From: Psettodes erumei
Lineage: Eukaryota; Chordata; Actinopteri; Pleuronectiformes; Psettodidae
Assembly: GCA_016785225.1 (NCBI GenBank)
Contig: JAFBJZ010000872.1
Span: 182,501 to 246,500 of the forward strand
Direction of reading: 5' to 3'
Length of the DNA: 64,000 bases
The translations under genes were made by a program, and so were the position numbers. Positions 38,378-53,900 of the stretch are shown piece by piece (within the stretch, counting starts at the first letter, position 1; each line of letters opens with the position of its first letter). The notes beneath the pieces were generated by a model. The model searched no databases, was not told the DNA's origin, and saw only the letters and a program-made list of their open reading frames with translations.

Positions 38378-41093
38378 ATGAAGACAAGGACAATTTGCAA
38401 CCTTTTAAATTAACAGCTGGACAAGCGTGGTCGAGTGTGCTTTGTTTATTCTGTGCAAGTGCACTGCACTTGCGCGCGTGTGGGCGGGTGCATAAATCCG
38501 TGTGTGTGCATGCTTCTACAGGGACAGGGTAGAAGGTCCGCAGAGTATAATTAAAAGCCAGAGACAGAGTCCTTGGGAGCGACTGCAGCAAGAACTTTAT
38601 GGGGAGAGGAAAAAAAAAAAACAGAGGGAGGGAGCAGCAACAAAAAAAAAAAGGAAAGCTGACCTTTAAAAACAGAGACAGAGAAACAGTGAGAGATGAG
38701 AGGGGTGTAATGGAAGATGGGGTAGTGGGAGATAGACTGAATTAGATGGTGCTCGAATTGAATGTGAAAAAGAGAAGGAGAAGAAAAAAAGATGAGGGGT
38801 TGAGATGAAGTTGTTTGTGGGGGAGGGACAACAGGGAAGGACGGCACAGGAGGGAGACAAAGAGAGGGACCACGACAGACAGGAAGGGAGGGGGATCCTA
38901 ATCAGAAATATGAAGAACAAAATAATAAGGCTGTCTGACAGCAAATGTCAGCTCAGGGAGGGGAGCAGATGGAGGGAGAAGGAGTGAGAGAGAGAGAGAG
39001 ACAGAGACAAAAACAGATACACGAAGAAGGGAAGAGGGAGGGAGAGAAAAAGAGGAGAGAAACATTCAGGGAAACAGGTGGGGTTGGAGTGATGGAGACA
39101 CTTCCCCCCATCGCTGCTCCCCACAGGAGGGAGGAATACAATCTCACTGACGCTAAGACACAACACATCACCGGCAAAGATATTCCCCACCTCCCATTGG
39201 AGGGAAACGGAGCCGCCAGGTCAGGCGGGTGAATCCTCATATGAGGGCGTGTGCGTGCGCGTGTGTAAATTTGTGCGCTCGCACGCCAGCGCGTTTCGCT
39301 GCCAGGCTGAGAAATGTTGCCCTTGAGCCAACCTTGACTGCGGTTTCACTCCGGCTAAGCTCCGCTTTAATTCCCAATTCAGGAGTTATCTCTTTCTCGC
39401 TCCCGTGTAATTTCATCACGACTTGATGGTGAGAAAGAAGCCGAAAAGTCTCTCACAATGCTCTTGTAGCTTTCCCATAGAGATAAAGAGCGAAAAAAAC
39501 AAAAAAACAAACAAGAGGAAGCACTCTCATGAATGTAATCTCCAATGAAAGGAAACAATTGCATCTAAAATGCATTGCCTCCCCCCCCCTCAAATCATCA
39601 CAGACAGCCAAATCCAGCAGAGTAACTGACTGTTGAAAAAAAAAGAAACGAAAGGAAAATATGTGTGTTCCTAATCTACAATTCCATGATTAAAGCGACT
39701 GAACTTTTGGCCACAGTCTTTGAAATTTAAATACTCGACAGTGTCAAGAAGCCGAGCAAAAGTCAGTGGTGAATTAGATAATGTATGCGTTGTGTCAGGC
39801 AATGTGAATCTTTAAAGGACATTAAACTTTAATGAGTCAAACAGTTCTTTCAAGTTAGCCCGAGGTCAGCGGGGCAGAGTCAGGGTTATTCAGAAGAGGA
39901 AGTCGCAGATTGCACTGCAGTCAGGTGCTGCGCGTCATCAAGTTTGAGCCCGGCAGTCAGACTGGTCGCAGATTGTGTTTGCTTTAACTTCAGAAAGACA
40001 AGCAGAGTGGTGACTTTAGTTAAATGACCTGAGCATTTGTGTCGAGTCCTGTTCAGACAGGTAAACGGCAGCTATTTACCGTGGAAAAGGGTAACTCGCA
40101 CAGTTTCACTTTTAAACATATTGTATTAATATTTTAAGCTCAACTGGCATCTTGTCCTGTCACACTAGTGCCGCCTCAATCTGACACAGTTTAGATCATT
40201 TACTCTTTGTCTTTCATTATCGGCAATTACTCACCAGTAATGTGTCACTATACGGAGAGGGGGACAACACTGATAAACTTCTAAATTTTACGAGTTTTAA
40301 GTTGAGTTTAAATATGCATTCTAAGTACTGGCTTGACAAATTCCTATTTGCTTACTGGTCACACCTTTCAGGCGTTACTGCCTCTCAATCACTTCTCAGC
40401 CTGGGATCAGCAAAGTGACATTTGACGTTGATTCACATTAACAAGTTGCTGAAGGACACCTTACTTGATTCAAAAGGTTGAGGGACCGTTAAGCGTTGAA
40501 AGTGAACCGCATTTTCCAGCGCTTTTGCCTATGTCTTCAGAATAAACATACTGCGGCGAGGCCGATGTTATGGTAATTACTCTTCTTGTTCAATGTTGCT
40601 ACTACTACAACTACAAGATAAAGCAGCTTTGGAGCTTTTCACACACACACACACACACACAAACAAACTGCAGCCACTGTTGGGGAAGGGTTGCAGGAAG
40701 CTAAATAAATGAGGAGAGCTTTAACAGGTTTTTGTTAGGCCCCATATACAGAGGCTAAGTTCACTTCAAATTAAAATGAAAAACTGTAAACATGAGGTGT
40801 ACCTACACGACTCACATGCTCGGATTCTACTTTAAGGAATAAATGTGTCAGCATAAGGATGGAAATCTTGACAATTATCTACCCCCCCCACACCCCACCC
40901 CCCCCGGAATAATAGCATATGTTCAGCCCTGAGCTATATCTTTACAAGAAGGTCAAAACCAGATAGAGGTTATCAGCTACTTAAAAAGCTGTCCCCGTGT
41001 TTCCCTGCGAACCGAGGTTTCACCATCACACCTTGGCCGTCTGCCTCAGTCAGGACATCTTCCCAATCACTTGTTCTCCGGCTCCTTCCCTGC

Positions 41094-41124
<31 letters not shown>

Positions 41125-43624
41125 CCCTCCCTCCACACCCAGTGAGTAATGGCGGGAGCAAAGGATAGTGGCAGAGAGCTATAAAAGTGTAATTTGCTCC
41201 ATTTTCCTCAGGAAACCAAATTCACTTTCTGTCCCGCGTTACAATCTGTTAACATTCAGATGGCCGGCATCGCAGACAGCGCATTACCCGCCTACGCTCG
41301 CTGCTAATGACTCGCGCGCAGCGTGCGACCCGCACACACAACCGCAACACGCGAGCCGTAAAAAGCAGAAAGTGTATGCACGCACACACACAAATGCACA
41401 AAAGGCTCAAATTCTGGTTGTAATGGACTGAGAAAGGGCAAAAGAGGGTGGGAGAAGGAGAAGAGAGAGCGATTATGAAGAGAAAAGGTAGATGGAACTC
41501 ACTAGAGAGGCTAAGTATGTTTCTCTCTGAATTTAATTAAACAACTTGTTCAATATCATTTTTCGCTCCTGAAGGAGAAAAAAAAACAACAAAAAAAGTT
41601 CTCTGCTGCCTCACAAGCCTTTCTCCCCCCTCTTATCTCTCTCTCCTCCTCTCTTCCATTCCCCTTTTCTCTCCTCGTCTGTGTGAATCTCCTTCTTCCG
41701 TCTCTTTGTCTCCTTCAGCACTTCTCCTGTGCCTGTGTCCCTGCTTCTCTCTCTCATCTCATCATCCTGCCCTCACAGCGATCCTCTCTCCATTCCTCTC
41801 CTCCATTTCCACCACTCTGCTCTCAGGGAGCTAATAGCCTCCTCCTTTGTTCTTGGAGAACAGCGGGGAACAATGGCGGAGTGTGGCTTGTCGTTGTGGC
41901 AACAGGCATGAGACGGGGGGGGAGAGAAAGGCAGAGAGAGAAAGAGCAAGCGCAGAGGGGATGCTGGTTGTTAGCCGGGCGGCAGGGAAGCGAGCGCTGG
42001 CTAATTACACTCGTTTCTATGCACACCGCAATTAAACCCTGATGCGCACACATGCACACACACCGCCCACGCTCAGAATATCCACCGCCAGCCACGCACA
42101 CACACACGCACGCACACACTCGCTCTGCTACATCAGGAAGAAAGAGAGAGAGAGCAAGAGCGAAGGTGGCAGAGAGGGGGAGGTGGGTGGGGGGGGCAAG
42201 AAAAGACTGAGGCTATTTTAAATCAACGCTACTGTTCTCTTAAGCAGCGCAGCAAAAGTTTATTAAACTCCGAGCTCAAACGCAATCATCCACTCTATTT
42301 AAAGGCATTTTGTGGCTCGGTGACCTCGCAGCACCCGCGCATTCTCCATCTTCATTTAACAGGCAAACACCCGACATCAGCTAATCCACAGCAGCTAAAC
42401 TGTCACCAGTTGGCCCCCGTTTGGATACCCTGTCACATTATTTCTTCTCCTCACTCTTATCAGCTGTGTTCCTCCCACCCTGCATCTCCCCATCAGTTCA
42501 TCTCTCATCTAATCAGCTCAACTGGCCCCCGTCTCCCCGCAGGATGATCTCCCTCTCTCCAGAGATGAAGAGATTTAACGTCATACAAATTAACAAAGTG
42601 GGAATACAGCGGAGGGAGCGGATGAGAGGGCTGAGATAGATGCGAGGGAGGAAGAGCAAGAGAGTTGAAAACGGGGAGACTTGCATCCAGGTCACAGCAC
42701 CCTGTAGGGTAGAACTTATCCTCTGTCTCACAAACACCACCCCCCCAGCCTTCCTCAGCCTTCTATCCATGGCCTAACGCTCTTTTCCATTAACGCAGGA
42801 CTCGGAGAAACATGTGTTCCATGCTGTCTGCCTGTGTGTTCTATTATTCATGCAGTTTAATGCTTGCCCAAAGTGCGTGCATGTGTGCGTTAAGAGTGTT
42901 GGAAGTTGACGTTAAAGAGCAGGAACGTGTCACTGCATGTCTGAAGACCAGCTGATGTGTTGGTCACATTGAGCTTTCAGTGTTAAAAGCAAAAAAAAAA
43001 AAAAAGTCTGTGCATGAGTGTGCACGCATGCATACCAATGTGCACACAAAAAAGCACGACTTCACACAGACGCGCAGCGCACACGCGCGGCCACACATCC
43101 GCGAACGCGGGCTGCCAATGAGGCACATGAAGAGTGAAAGGAGTCACATTAAACAGCCAAACTTGTCCTGTTTCGCTTTCATAGCCTCAGTCCATTTTCA
43201 TAATGCATTAAAACCACCGCTGAGAAGAGAGGGAGGCGCGGAGGGGAGAGGAGAATGATGAGGAGGGGGTAGAGAGGGAAGGAGACATGGAGAGAGAGAA
43301 ATGGCAGAGGAGGCAGAGGGAACAAGAAACACTCTCAAAGTAATCCAAAGCTGGCGAATGTATGGGGGGTGCGAGGAAACAAGATAAGGACGCGGGGAGT
43401 GGAGTCGTCTCAGAGGCAAGATATGGGAATAGAAAGTGTGTGATAGAGGCGCAGACAGATTAGGGAGGTGGATAAAAGAAGATGGGATGCACAGATAAAA
43501 CAAGTGAGGATGACAGCAAGAGATGGGGAGGATGATTTAGCCACGAAAAACTTCGACTCCGTGTGTGTGTTATGAATGCACGCGGGTCTCTTCATGTGTG
43601 CATATGTGCTCGCAGAGGTCGGTG

Positions 43625-43657
<33 letters not shown>

Positions 43658-43770
43658 GGGGGGGGGTGTACAGTGGCAAAGGGGCATAAGGTTCTCTGTT
43701 TCAGCACCAGCAGGCTGATGAGAGTTTGGGGCCAAACAGCCTGGAGGCAGAGCTGGCCTTGTTACTCCAA

Positions 43771-43806
<36 letters not shown>

Positions 43807-46773
43807 GTCTTACTTACACACGCACACACACACACACAAAATCTGAAAATTTAAAAACGATAAAGAATAGAGCTACCAGCACCGCTGCAACAAGCCCGAG
43901 CATTTTGAACAATGAATCTCAGATCACCGCACTATGGTTAACGCATGAAGACAGTTGAGATGTTTAAATATGAAGAAACTGTGTTAAGGCTAACGAATGC
44001 TGCTAATAGGTGCATCTTGGTTACGTACGCGATGATGTCCTCCACGTGCACGACTGTACCAATCAATACTTAAAGAGCCCTGTGGGTTTGTCATCACGTT
44101 TTGGCCTGTTTAAGCTAAAAACCCACTCCGGGACACTTTTGACGTTAATACTGAATCAGATGATCCCTGTGATGAGGAATAAGTTCTTGTACTAAGAACT
44201 AGAACTAACAACCCATTTTACTGCTATGCGCAGCTTTCAGCTCATTGTTGTGGTCCACCAGACTGTATCTGATGAGCTAATGAAAAAAAAAAGAAAGACC
44301 ATATATTTCTTTTTGGACAGAGTGATCGTGGGGTAAAAGGCACATTTTGAACGTGTGCATATCAAGTGGCCAGAAATATGACTCGTGAAATTCCCGTGTC
44401 TCTCCATGTCTGCTGCACTTGTGAAGATGCAACTGTCTGCGAGCACATTAGCAATACCAATTTGACAAGGTGACAGCATACTCAGGTTGGGTTTACTGAG
44501 ATGGTTCTGGAAACTTTTTGGATTTAGTACAGGATGGAAAATCAGCTTGCTAAGACTTGAAACTTGCTTGAGGTCCATAATCCATCACAGCTAACTCTGC
44601 CTGCTTACTTCCTGTCTGTGACAATGTTACGCTATTGACATCGGCAAAACTGCAAGTGTGATCAGGGTGTTTATGAACTGGAGAGACGCATTAACTCAAA
44701 TTATCTTCACATTATGCTACTGTTTGTCTCCCATGTTTGATTTTCTGACAAAGCCTCTGATATGTCGTGAATGTATTGGTGCCTTTCACCAATATTACCA
44801 CACAAGGACTTCGTTGGTGAAGATTAAAAAAAAAAAAGTTCATGAAGTTTACTGATGGCTGACTTATCAAAACCAAGTTTAAACTCTGTCTGCCTGAATG
44901 AGCAAAAACAAAGAGAGGCCTAGAAGGCAGGAAAGGAGCAAATCATGAAAATGGATGGTGGCATTTCGTGGTATAAGATCTGCGGTGGGCTAAACACTCA
45001 GCGCCGCCCACTATGATCTATTACATGTCTAATAAGCTTCGCCCAAATCAGACACCAACCGCAATGAGCGGCTGCTTATTGGTCGGGAAGGGAAGAGTTA
45101 AACAGCCAGTCGAACAGGGGCATCCAAAAGCCCATCTCCTCCAAGTCAATGGTGTGAAGGCTATCTCACACACACCTGACAGAGACAGAGTGCTGCCAAT
45201 AGTGCCGGAGGGAACAAGAGGGAGGGAGGGCAGCAGACAGTGTGAAGGGAAAGGGGAAGGAGGGAGCAGGAGACATCTGACGAAGGGAGACAAGAGAGAG
45301 GGTGTAAAACCGGAGGCGTGAAAAGAGAGATGGGAGCATAATAGTGAGCGCAGTGGCTGGAGGATGACTATCTCCTGTTTTGATTCCAATACTTGTACTG
45401 TCAGAGGAAGATCTGGAGAGGCGGCATTTTGGTATTTGCGCGCTAAGTGGGCTGACGACTCAAAGAGGCACAGTGTTGTAAAAGCACTAAGCAGCCACAC
45501 GCTAAAACTTTAATCAGGCATTAATAAAAACAATATCATTACTGTCTGCCTGAGGAAGTATCAACACGCGGCACGCTGAATCTGGCAGGCAGGCGCGCGC
45601 GCACGCACGACTAAATTACAGCCCAGGAAACTCTCACGCAGACATAAACAACCTCATTGCTCATTGCATTTGTCCTGTTTTCCCTCCGTCTCCACTCCCC
45701 TCCTCTTCACCCTCCCACTTTTATTGCCTTTCATCTGTCAATCTATCAAAAATCCCTGCATAAGGTAAAGCGCAGAGTACGCGCGCGCTCCACAAACCAG
45801 CACCTCGATGGTTGGGGGAGCAACGATGCGGGCGGACTGAAAGCGCCGTCTCAAGGACAAAGGTAAGTCGCTCAACTCTTGTCCAAAAGCAGAGCTGCTT
45901 CGTACAGCAGAGGGGTCGCGGCTTGAGTCGAGCAATTTTAAGTAGTGCATCCGAAGTCTGTGCCGCAGAAATAAAGGACAACTCTGAAAAATGAGAAACC
46001 AGGCACAAAAACGGACATCCAGAGAGGCACACCTGAATGCTGCAGCATTCTTGAAAGGGTAGAGCTATAGAAATCTCTCCGGCGCTCTCTCTGTCTTCGA
46101 CAAAGCTGGGCTGGAGAGATGAAAGCACTGAATGAAAGCCTACATGGGGCCTCAAAAGACGGGATAATGGCGGGACCGAAAGCAGATGCGGGTTGCAGAA
46201 AACAAGGGCGAGGAGAAGATTGCGAAAGTAATTTTAAAGGTGTCGCCTGAACACACCAATGGATGATAGGTGAAGTGAAAAAACAGTGCGAGGACGGATG
46301 AGGGGTGGGAAATGGGAAGAAGCAACAAAGAGGATGGAGGGAGAGGGGAGAGAGCGAGAGAGTGAAAAGAGAGGGGGAAAAGTAATAAAGTCAGAAAAAT
46401 CATTAAAAAATTACTTTACTTTTCTTTCTTAGCTCTGAATAATCCGCGCCCTATATACACACTCAAACAGAGCATATGTGTACGCGCACGCATATGAACG
46501 GATCACGCACCGATAACATTACACTCCTTAATTCCTAATTAATCCTTCTAAACTGGATTACGGCACAGAGCATGACAAGGCCGGGATTCCAGCTTTCGCC
46601 GCGATGACTGCGGGCTTGCGTGGCACGCGTGTTGCGCGCCGGCGCTTTGCTGTTTTTCAACCCGAGGTCTCGTAAGGCCGGCCTCTCCCCCGCTCCATAA
46701 TGTTGGGAAATGAAGCTGACAGCGTCCGTGGTCCCCTATGACACAAACACACCCACTTACACTCACACTCACA

Positions 46774-46814
<41 letters not shown>

Positions 46815-47622
46815 CTCTTAGAGACAACTGCACGAAGAGTCCCTGCACCACAGGGCCTTGAAACGCTTAGGAATTATTGCGGCGAGTGACAAGAACTCTT
46901 GGCGTTACTTTACACATTTTAAGTGAGGCCTCAGGGGGGGATGTGTGCTTACTCACATAACAGACACGGGTCCCCTGACACACACACTCTCGTCCTGGGT
47001 AAAAAGCCGCCACACAAACTGTCGCATGTGATGTGTTGTGTATTAACGGAGCAGGCTGGAATAAGAGCCAGAGGGCTCGCGCGCTAATTCAGCGCATTCA
47101 GCGCTGCACTCTGTAGCCCGGCCGACAAGTGGCTCTCATGGTAAAACGGGGCTTCGATTTCTCTTCAGTCTTGTCCTTGCTGCCAAGACTTGGGCTACAT
47201 TCCATCAAGAGCAAACCCAAGCGGTTAGCGGCACGAGACCATCCTGGAAAAGGTGCGGATGGGTACCGACACTGGCGCACAACGACGTATGTATGCAAAA
47301 CACAGTTTGCAGATTGTTTCCAGTTCATTTGAATGACAGTGTTTTGGTTTTTTCTTTAACTGCACACCTGCACCGCTTTAGCCGTTACCAAGTACCAACA
47401 TTTTTGCTGCAACCTACAATAATCCATTTTAGGTTTAGCTGGATGGATGGATGGATGGATGGGGGGGGGGGTTACAAAGGGATAGATGGAGAGAGTTGGG
47501 GGGGAATTAGCATGCTTTCTTGCATGCTACGCCTGAGTGGAACACCACGGGGCTTGCTGATGCCTTTAAGTGCTATGCAGTATTAAGCAGACAATCTCCG
47601 AGGAGGCCCCGTGGCATAGCGA

Positions 47623-47659
<37 letters not shown>

Positions 47660-50600
47660 AGTGTATGTGTGTGTTGGCTGACCAACTGTGTACAGTTAAG
47701 TACCAAGCCCTAAATAACCTATTTGGGAGAACAGAGAGAGGGGCAGGGAAGCGGAGAGCCTCAACGGAGAGCTGAACATTGTCAGAAGAGCGAGGCATTA
47801 AAATTCTCGCTGTGGTGTGTTCCAGCCCCCGGAGAGAAAAGGTGCGGAGAGAGGCCGAAAGGCGCGAAGCAGAAGGGTGCGATAAAAAAGATAGCAAAAA
47901 GTCTCCGTCCTTCCTGTCTGCTCGCTCACACGCCGCATGGCGACGGAGAAAAGGGGCGCACGGGACACGTGTTGATCGCGTCTCGTTTTTGCCAACGCCG
48001 CCGTAATCGGCTGCGGCGTAGCGTGTCGCAATGACCGGCCTGAACTCCCCACCCGGCTCCCTCACGCTACCACATCCGACTTAACTCAGTTTCCTCATTT
48101 TCCCTCACCTCAATCTCCATCACTCCGGTCGCCTCGCGTCTGTTCACCTTTTGATCATTTGTCATTCCTTCATTCCCTCCCTCGGTGCCCTCTTCAGTCG
48201 TACACAGATCACTCCTGCCTCCATTCGTCCTTCCCCGAGCCTCATTCATTCTGGGCCTCTCTCCTTCACTCTGCCCTCAATAACACCATCCGTCTTCTCA
48301 TCTCCCCAACCCACATTAGTCTCCATCCACCTGTACCCTTGACAATGAGCTCTCCTGCGGCATGCCGGTTTCCAAAGTCCCATTAATATCGACAATAAGC
48401 GTGAAAGGAATTTAACAAATAAATGATCTATACAGAAATGCCCTAATATCTCGATGTCGAACCCTACTATAAGCAGATACTGACCGCTGACCTTCTTTGA
48501 ACCTGCCACTTTCATCCACCACCATATTCCTTTTTTTCCCCCCTGGCAAACACTGCAGTGGCCTTCATGTCTGTTTCCTTCAACTGGCTTCAATCAGGCG
48601 GCATACGTGTTATCATCAATCCAGCTCCCGCAAATTTGCACTTTCCCACAGTGGTGGCGAGCCTTTATCATTTTATAGGTAAACCAACTACCTCGTGAAC
48701 CCACAAACAACCCTTTTTAGAAACTTTCTTGTAAAAAGAAAAAAAAGGCTGCAGTGCTGCATTGAGTGCTACCCACATTTATTTTTCCGAGTCTGGAAGA
48801 AAGGAAAAAGTGGCATGTTTGTAGTTATGAGAATGCTCTACAGCCCCAGATATCCTTTAAATTTTACACCCTTTAAAATTGTTTAATTTTAGATTTTGTT
48901 TTTGTTTTTATTGAAATGGAATTTGATAGAAAAGGATCCTGTCATCAATTTAATGATTTACCTCCTGTTTTCCACATCTGTGACACGGGCGTTTTATTTT
49001 TATTTTATTATTAGCAGCATTACTTGCAGTGCTGTTGTGGTCTGTTGCTCTTGCAGTATTAAACCACAATCTCCTTTGAGGCGAGAAACACAAAAAACAG
49101 TAAGTGGGGAAAAAACATCAAGAGCAAAACTCAAATCAACATGAAACTTTGAAAACAGAAACTCTCTGGCTTCTTCTTCAAAAACTTTCCAGAACTTCCA
49201 GGCTTAAAAAAAAAAGAACAACAAAAAAAAACAACCTTTCTTGTCTGTGGCATAGCACCCTATTCACCCAGACAGACAGAGCTGCTGCCGATGCCCTGTG
49301 CATGCACAACAAATCCTGAAAGGTTCAGTCCGCCCGCTGCACATCTACAGTGCAAGTGCTCTATCAAGCAAAGCACTTCTAAGTACAATACAAATGGTGA
49401 AGATAGCGTACAAGTGAAATGCACAACCCGCAGTAGTTAAAAGGTACCGTATGTGTCATGTACTGGAGGTAGTTATATGCCTAATTCAATCCCAGGTACT
49501 GTGACTGACGGCGCTGCTTCGAGACCGCTGTTCTACTTTCTTGTCCCAGTGAAACAGGAAGGGGAAGTTCAGGGGTTAGGCAGGGGAGGTTTGGTCTCTG
49601 AGAGCGGTCAGAAACAAGTTAAGGAACGATTAGAGGGTACAGAGGGATTCAACAGGGTATAAGTCCCTCCAGAGGCAGACAGAATTTGGAGCGTTTTTTT
49701 GGGCGAAGCCAGACTCCAATTTTCAGGTGCACTGAAGCTCTGCGGCCGCTCTGACATGGTGCGACTCCAGAAGCCTATTCACTCAGATCAACACCCAAAA
49801 GGTAGGAACTCCATTCACACGCTGACAAATGACCCGAGCGCCGTCTCTCCTTCCCTCACTGTTAGTCCCTGATGCCCCGCTACCATCACCCTGCTTCCCC
49901 AGTCTCAGTTTCACCCCGCAGTTAATCTGGGGGGTGGAGTGACGAGCGCTTGGGGAACCGACGAGGAGGAAGATGAAGGAGATGAAGGAAGAGGGGAATG
50001 AGAGGAAGGGGGGAGGCGATGGGGGGTGTGTGTGTGTGCATGTATTATTGAGCATACAGAGTGGAGTTTTTAGGGGGATAAATGTGAAAGCGTGTTTAGG
50101 TACCACCTTTTCCTCTGCGTCCTCCCCCGCCTTCTCTCTTCCTTCATTCCTTGCCCTGCCTCCAACTTGCCTTTCCCCACGAGGGCGGCCACATCTCTTA
50201 TTCAGTGGGGAGGTTAAAAATTCAAAGCGAGGAGGGAGGAGGTGGGGGGGAGAAGGAAAGCGAGTACCTGAAAATGGTCAAAATGAAGAAATGTCTTAAG
50301 GGAGTTTTCTCAAGTGCTAATCTAGACAGCTCCTTGCTTTGATTAGGCATGTGCGTGTGTGTGTGTGTGTGTGCGAGGGGTGGGTGGGAATGTGGTGGGG
50401 GGGAAACGAGGACGGGGACGGGAACGGGGGGAGGGGGGGGGGAGTAGATGAATAGCGAGGGGGGAGGAAGAGGGAGCAGGAGAGGGGGAAGACGCACACT
50501 TTCATGCAGCGCGGTGTAGTGTAGCGCACAGCATGGTGAAAAATTAAGGTGCCTGCAGGGCGAAGCAGAACCCGCGTCTCACAGAACACGACACATGCAG

Positions 50601-50941
50601 ATACCGAGTAATGGAGCCGGGGCTCCAGCATGCAAACGCAACGCGCAGCTACGAGCACAGACCTCGTTGTGCCCACATCAACTATGCATGCGAGCCTAAG
50701 TCCTTTACGCCAACACATCCGTGACACACAAACACATAAATTTTAGTCCACATACACAGTTACACGGTTCCCGGTAGCAGATTAAGGTCAGAAAGTGGAG
50801 CACGGCCCGGTCCACCAAGCCTTGTAAATACCACCGGTGTCTGGTGTAAATGCCACTGGGTTATCCATATTACACACAGCCTCCACAGCTCCAGACCCCG
50901 GGCCCTGATCCACGAGTGGCAATAAGAGGCGGGCAGGTTCC

Positions 50942-50976
<35 letters not shown>

Positions 50977-53900
50977 GCACACACACACAAGGCTCGCATA
51001 CACCCTGGCCCGAGCGCAGCGCACACACGTGGATTTAAACAAGATAACGTGCACCTTAAAAAAGTTGCCACAAGTGTGGTCCAAACTTTGGGAAGAAATT
51101 GATTGTTTTAATATGTGCGGTTGTGCGCGCACCCCGCAGACACGTTCTGAGCCATCAGCATAATGGGCGCGATCGTCTAATAGCAGCCTAATAACTCACT
51201 GGCTTGCCAACGCCGCATCAGGAGCAGCTCAAGGCGGTTCTTAAACAATGCGGATGAGATAGAAGCTCCGGACTTTAAAAGGACACTTTCAAATGCCTCC
51301 GTTGTGGCCATCTATCTCTTCCTTTCTCATTTGCTTTATCTACCCCCCCACACACACACACACACACACACACACCCCGTCATCTTTCTGGTTCTATCCC
51401 TCGTTCATTGTCGCTTTTCATAAGAATCCCTTTATCAGCCTGAGATAAGAGAGGTGATGAAATCAAGAGAGAGGAGATGAAGAGGAGAAGAGGGAAGGGA
51501 GATGGGGGTTAATGCTGCTATCTTGTCAACTCCATCTTTGAAGTTGTTGCTCTTTACCACTTCATTTTTTTTAATGTACGTTATCAGTGACATCAAAGTG
51601 GGTTAAGTCTCCCGTGTGTGTGTGTGTGTGTGCATGTCACTGCCCTCAGGGACAGGTAGCAAACGCTGCAAAAATAAACAGAGAGAGGGAGCCGCTGCCG
51701 CACGGCAGAACACTCAATCTGCACTTTTATCTGCGCTACACTTTGACTCTTTCTTCTCCTCCCTCCTTTCTCCCCTTTTCCCCCCATCATTAACACGCTT
51801 TCCGTGCGTATCGCAGGATATGGCCTCGGTAAAACCGCCCCTTCCTCCACAGCGTCGGTACAAAAACGAAAGCACCTTTACCTTCAGGAGCACTTGACGC
51901 GTCAGACGCAGAGGATGCATACATGAGGAAAGCAGTGGGGGAGGAGAAACGCAGTGTGCTGCTGCGACCAACAGAAGCAAAAGAGAACAAGTGGGTGGAT
52001 GGAGTGTAGGTGTGCACAGCTACCCCCCCCCAAATCTCTGTTCATGTCTTTTTTCCCCATCTTGGCCTGGGTGACAACATACAAAATCCTGAACACCGCA
52101 GATACTTAGCATCCGTAACAAGCTTTTGCGCTTATCGGCCAATCCCTCAATTAAACACACTCGCAAAGACAACAAATGTTCTCACAGGCACATAAACACA
52201 CACACCAACACACACGCACACGCACACACACACACACACACGCACACAAGGAGCTTTTCTCGGCCCCTGCTCAGCTGTCATATCACTGGGAACATTTAAA
52301 TGGTAATGGTGCTGGGATGAGAGATTGGAACGCTGGCTGGCTGGCTGACTGGCTGGCTGGCTGACCGACTGGCTGGCTGGTTGGGAGGGGAGCCAGGCAA
52401 AGCGAAGAAGGCCTATTCCGTTTAAAAAAAAAAACACACACACAAAAAAACAGGATAATCTCCAGGAAAGAGAAAAGGCAGCAAGGAGATTAGGCACACA
52501 CAGCCGTAATGCTCCGGCATGAGTACACAGCTCATTTGCATGTAAAACAGAGGAAAGAGAGAGCAATGTAACGAGGGTGGGATGGAGGGATGGATGGATG
52601 GATGGGATGAAGCGAGTGAGCGGGACAAAAGCGCCCGTGCGTGTGCGTGAGCGCACTGACATGTACGAACGTAGGGGTATGCCTACACTCACGGTCTGTG
52701 CGTGCGACTGAGCAGCCACGGCTGGCAGTGAAAGCCGCACAGATGTGTTAGAACCTGATAAGGCCCGATGAATGAGCGGCGTTTTGCGGCTGCTCCTCGA
52801 CCACAAAGAGATGGCGAACGAGGGAGCGCTTGCTATTGCCGCGCCGAGAATGCACGCCGCGGCTTAGAGCGCGAGCAAAGCCGACCTAATGCGCCGCTAC
52901 TGTTGACGGTTTTAAGAGGTATAGCTGGGATTTCCAATTTAAGCACCGGTGCGCATAAACACTTGAAGGTGCGCGCACAAACACGCAACGCCAAACGCTG
53001 CCGTATAACCATCAAATCTCTCGTTGGCGGCTCATAGCTGCCTGTTGAAAGGCTGGTGTGCATATGGGCTATAGGTGCTGTGTAGATTTCTGCGTCTGAC
53101 AGACGCCCGACCGTGTGGCCATTTGTTTGCTGTCAAAAATGTGGGGAGGGAAAAACGGGGATTAGGGGTTAGAAATGAAGAAATGTCTCCTTCCGACGAC
53201 GAACAGAGAACCGAAAGGAAAGAAGAGCGCAAGGTTTATTTCTTTATATCCCCAGCTCTTTCTAGACACAGCGTCGGTGACCCTTGCATTAACCCGCTCC
53301 TCCTCCTGCAGCCCCTGCCTGAACACTGCATGATTTATGAACCAGGCCTGCTACTGGGGGCTGCACCAGCACAGACTCCTGGAGAACTTGGAGCAGGCGC
53401 TGATTTAGCACAGTCGCACACAAACGCTCTCGTGGCTTAATAAAGACGGCGCCCGTTCCTCACTTAGTCGCGCAAGCGCTTCATTAATACACATTTTAAA
53501 CCGTCTCGAGAGACTGCAGCTCTGTCTACACGTTCCATAAGCTGTTATCTGAAATTCTACCTAATTATACACAAACGCACGCACACGCAGAGCAACTCCC
53601 AAACGCTTCCTGGCTGTGACCTGGAGGAGGAAACCTACAAACCTCTCCTACTCACAGGTTGTGGGATTATCAGCGTGGGACGGAGGTGGAGACGGGAGGA
53701 TGAGACAGGAGGGATGTGACCGCTTAAACGAGAACCCGACCAAGTCACCGATCAAACAACTTTTGAGACAGACGCGCTGCGTTTCGTATCAGATAGTTCC
53801 CTGCGAACAACCCTGCTCCGAGCGTGGGAGTTTGATTAAGTTATTTCGCTCGCGCTGGAAATTCTTCTTTGACTGACAGCGTGCTGGTAACAAAAACAAG

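Noticed and set aside
45721..46155. 144-codon minus-strand open frame in a GC-rich stretch
   Set aside because: Stops are rare by composition; no familiar motif, acceptor or donor supports it.
52147..52806. 219-codon minus-strand open frame
   Set aside because: It is made of translated (GGCT)n and (CA)n repeats; no domain, and low complexity explains its length.
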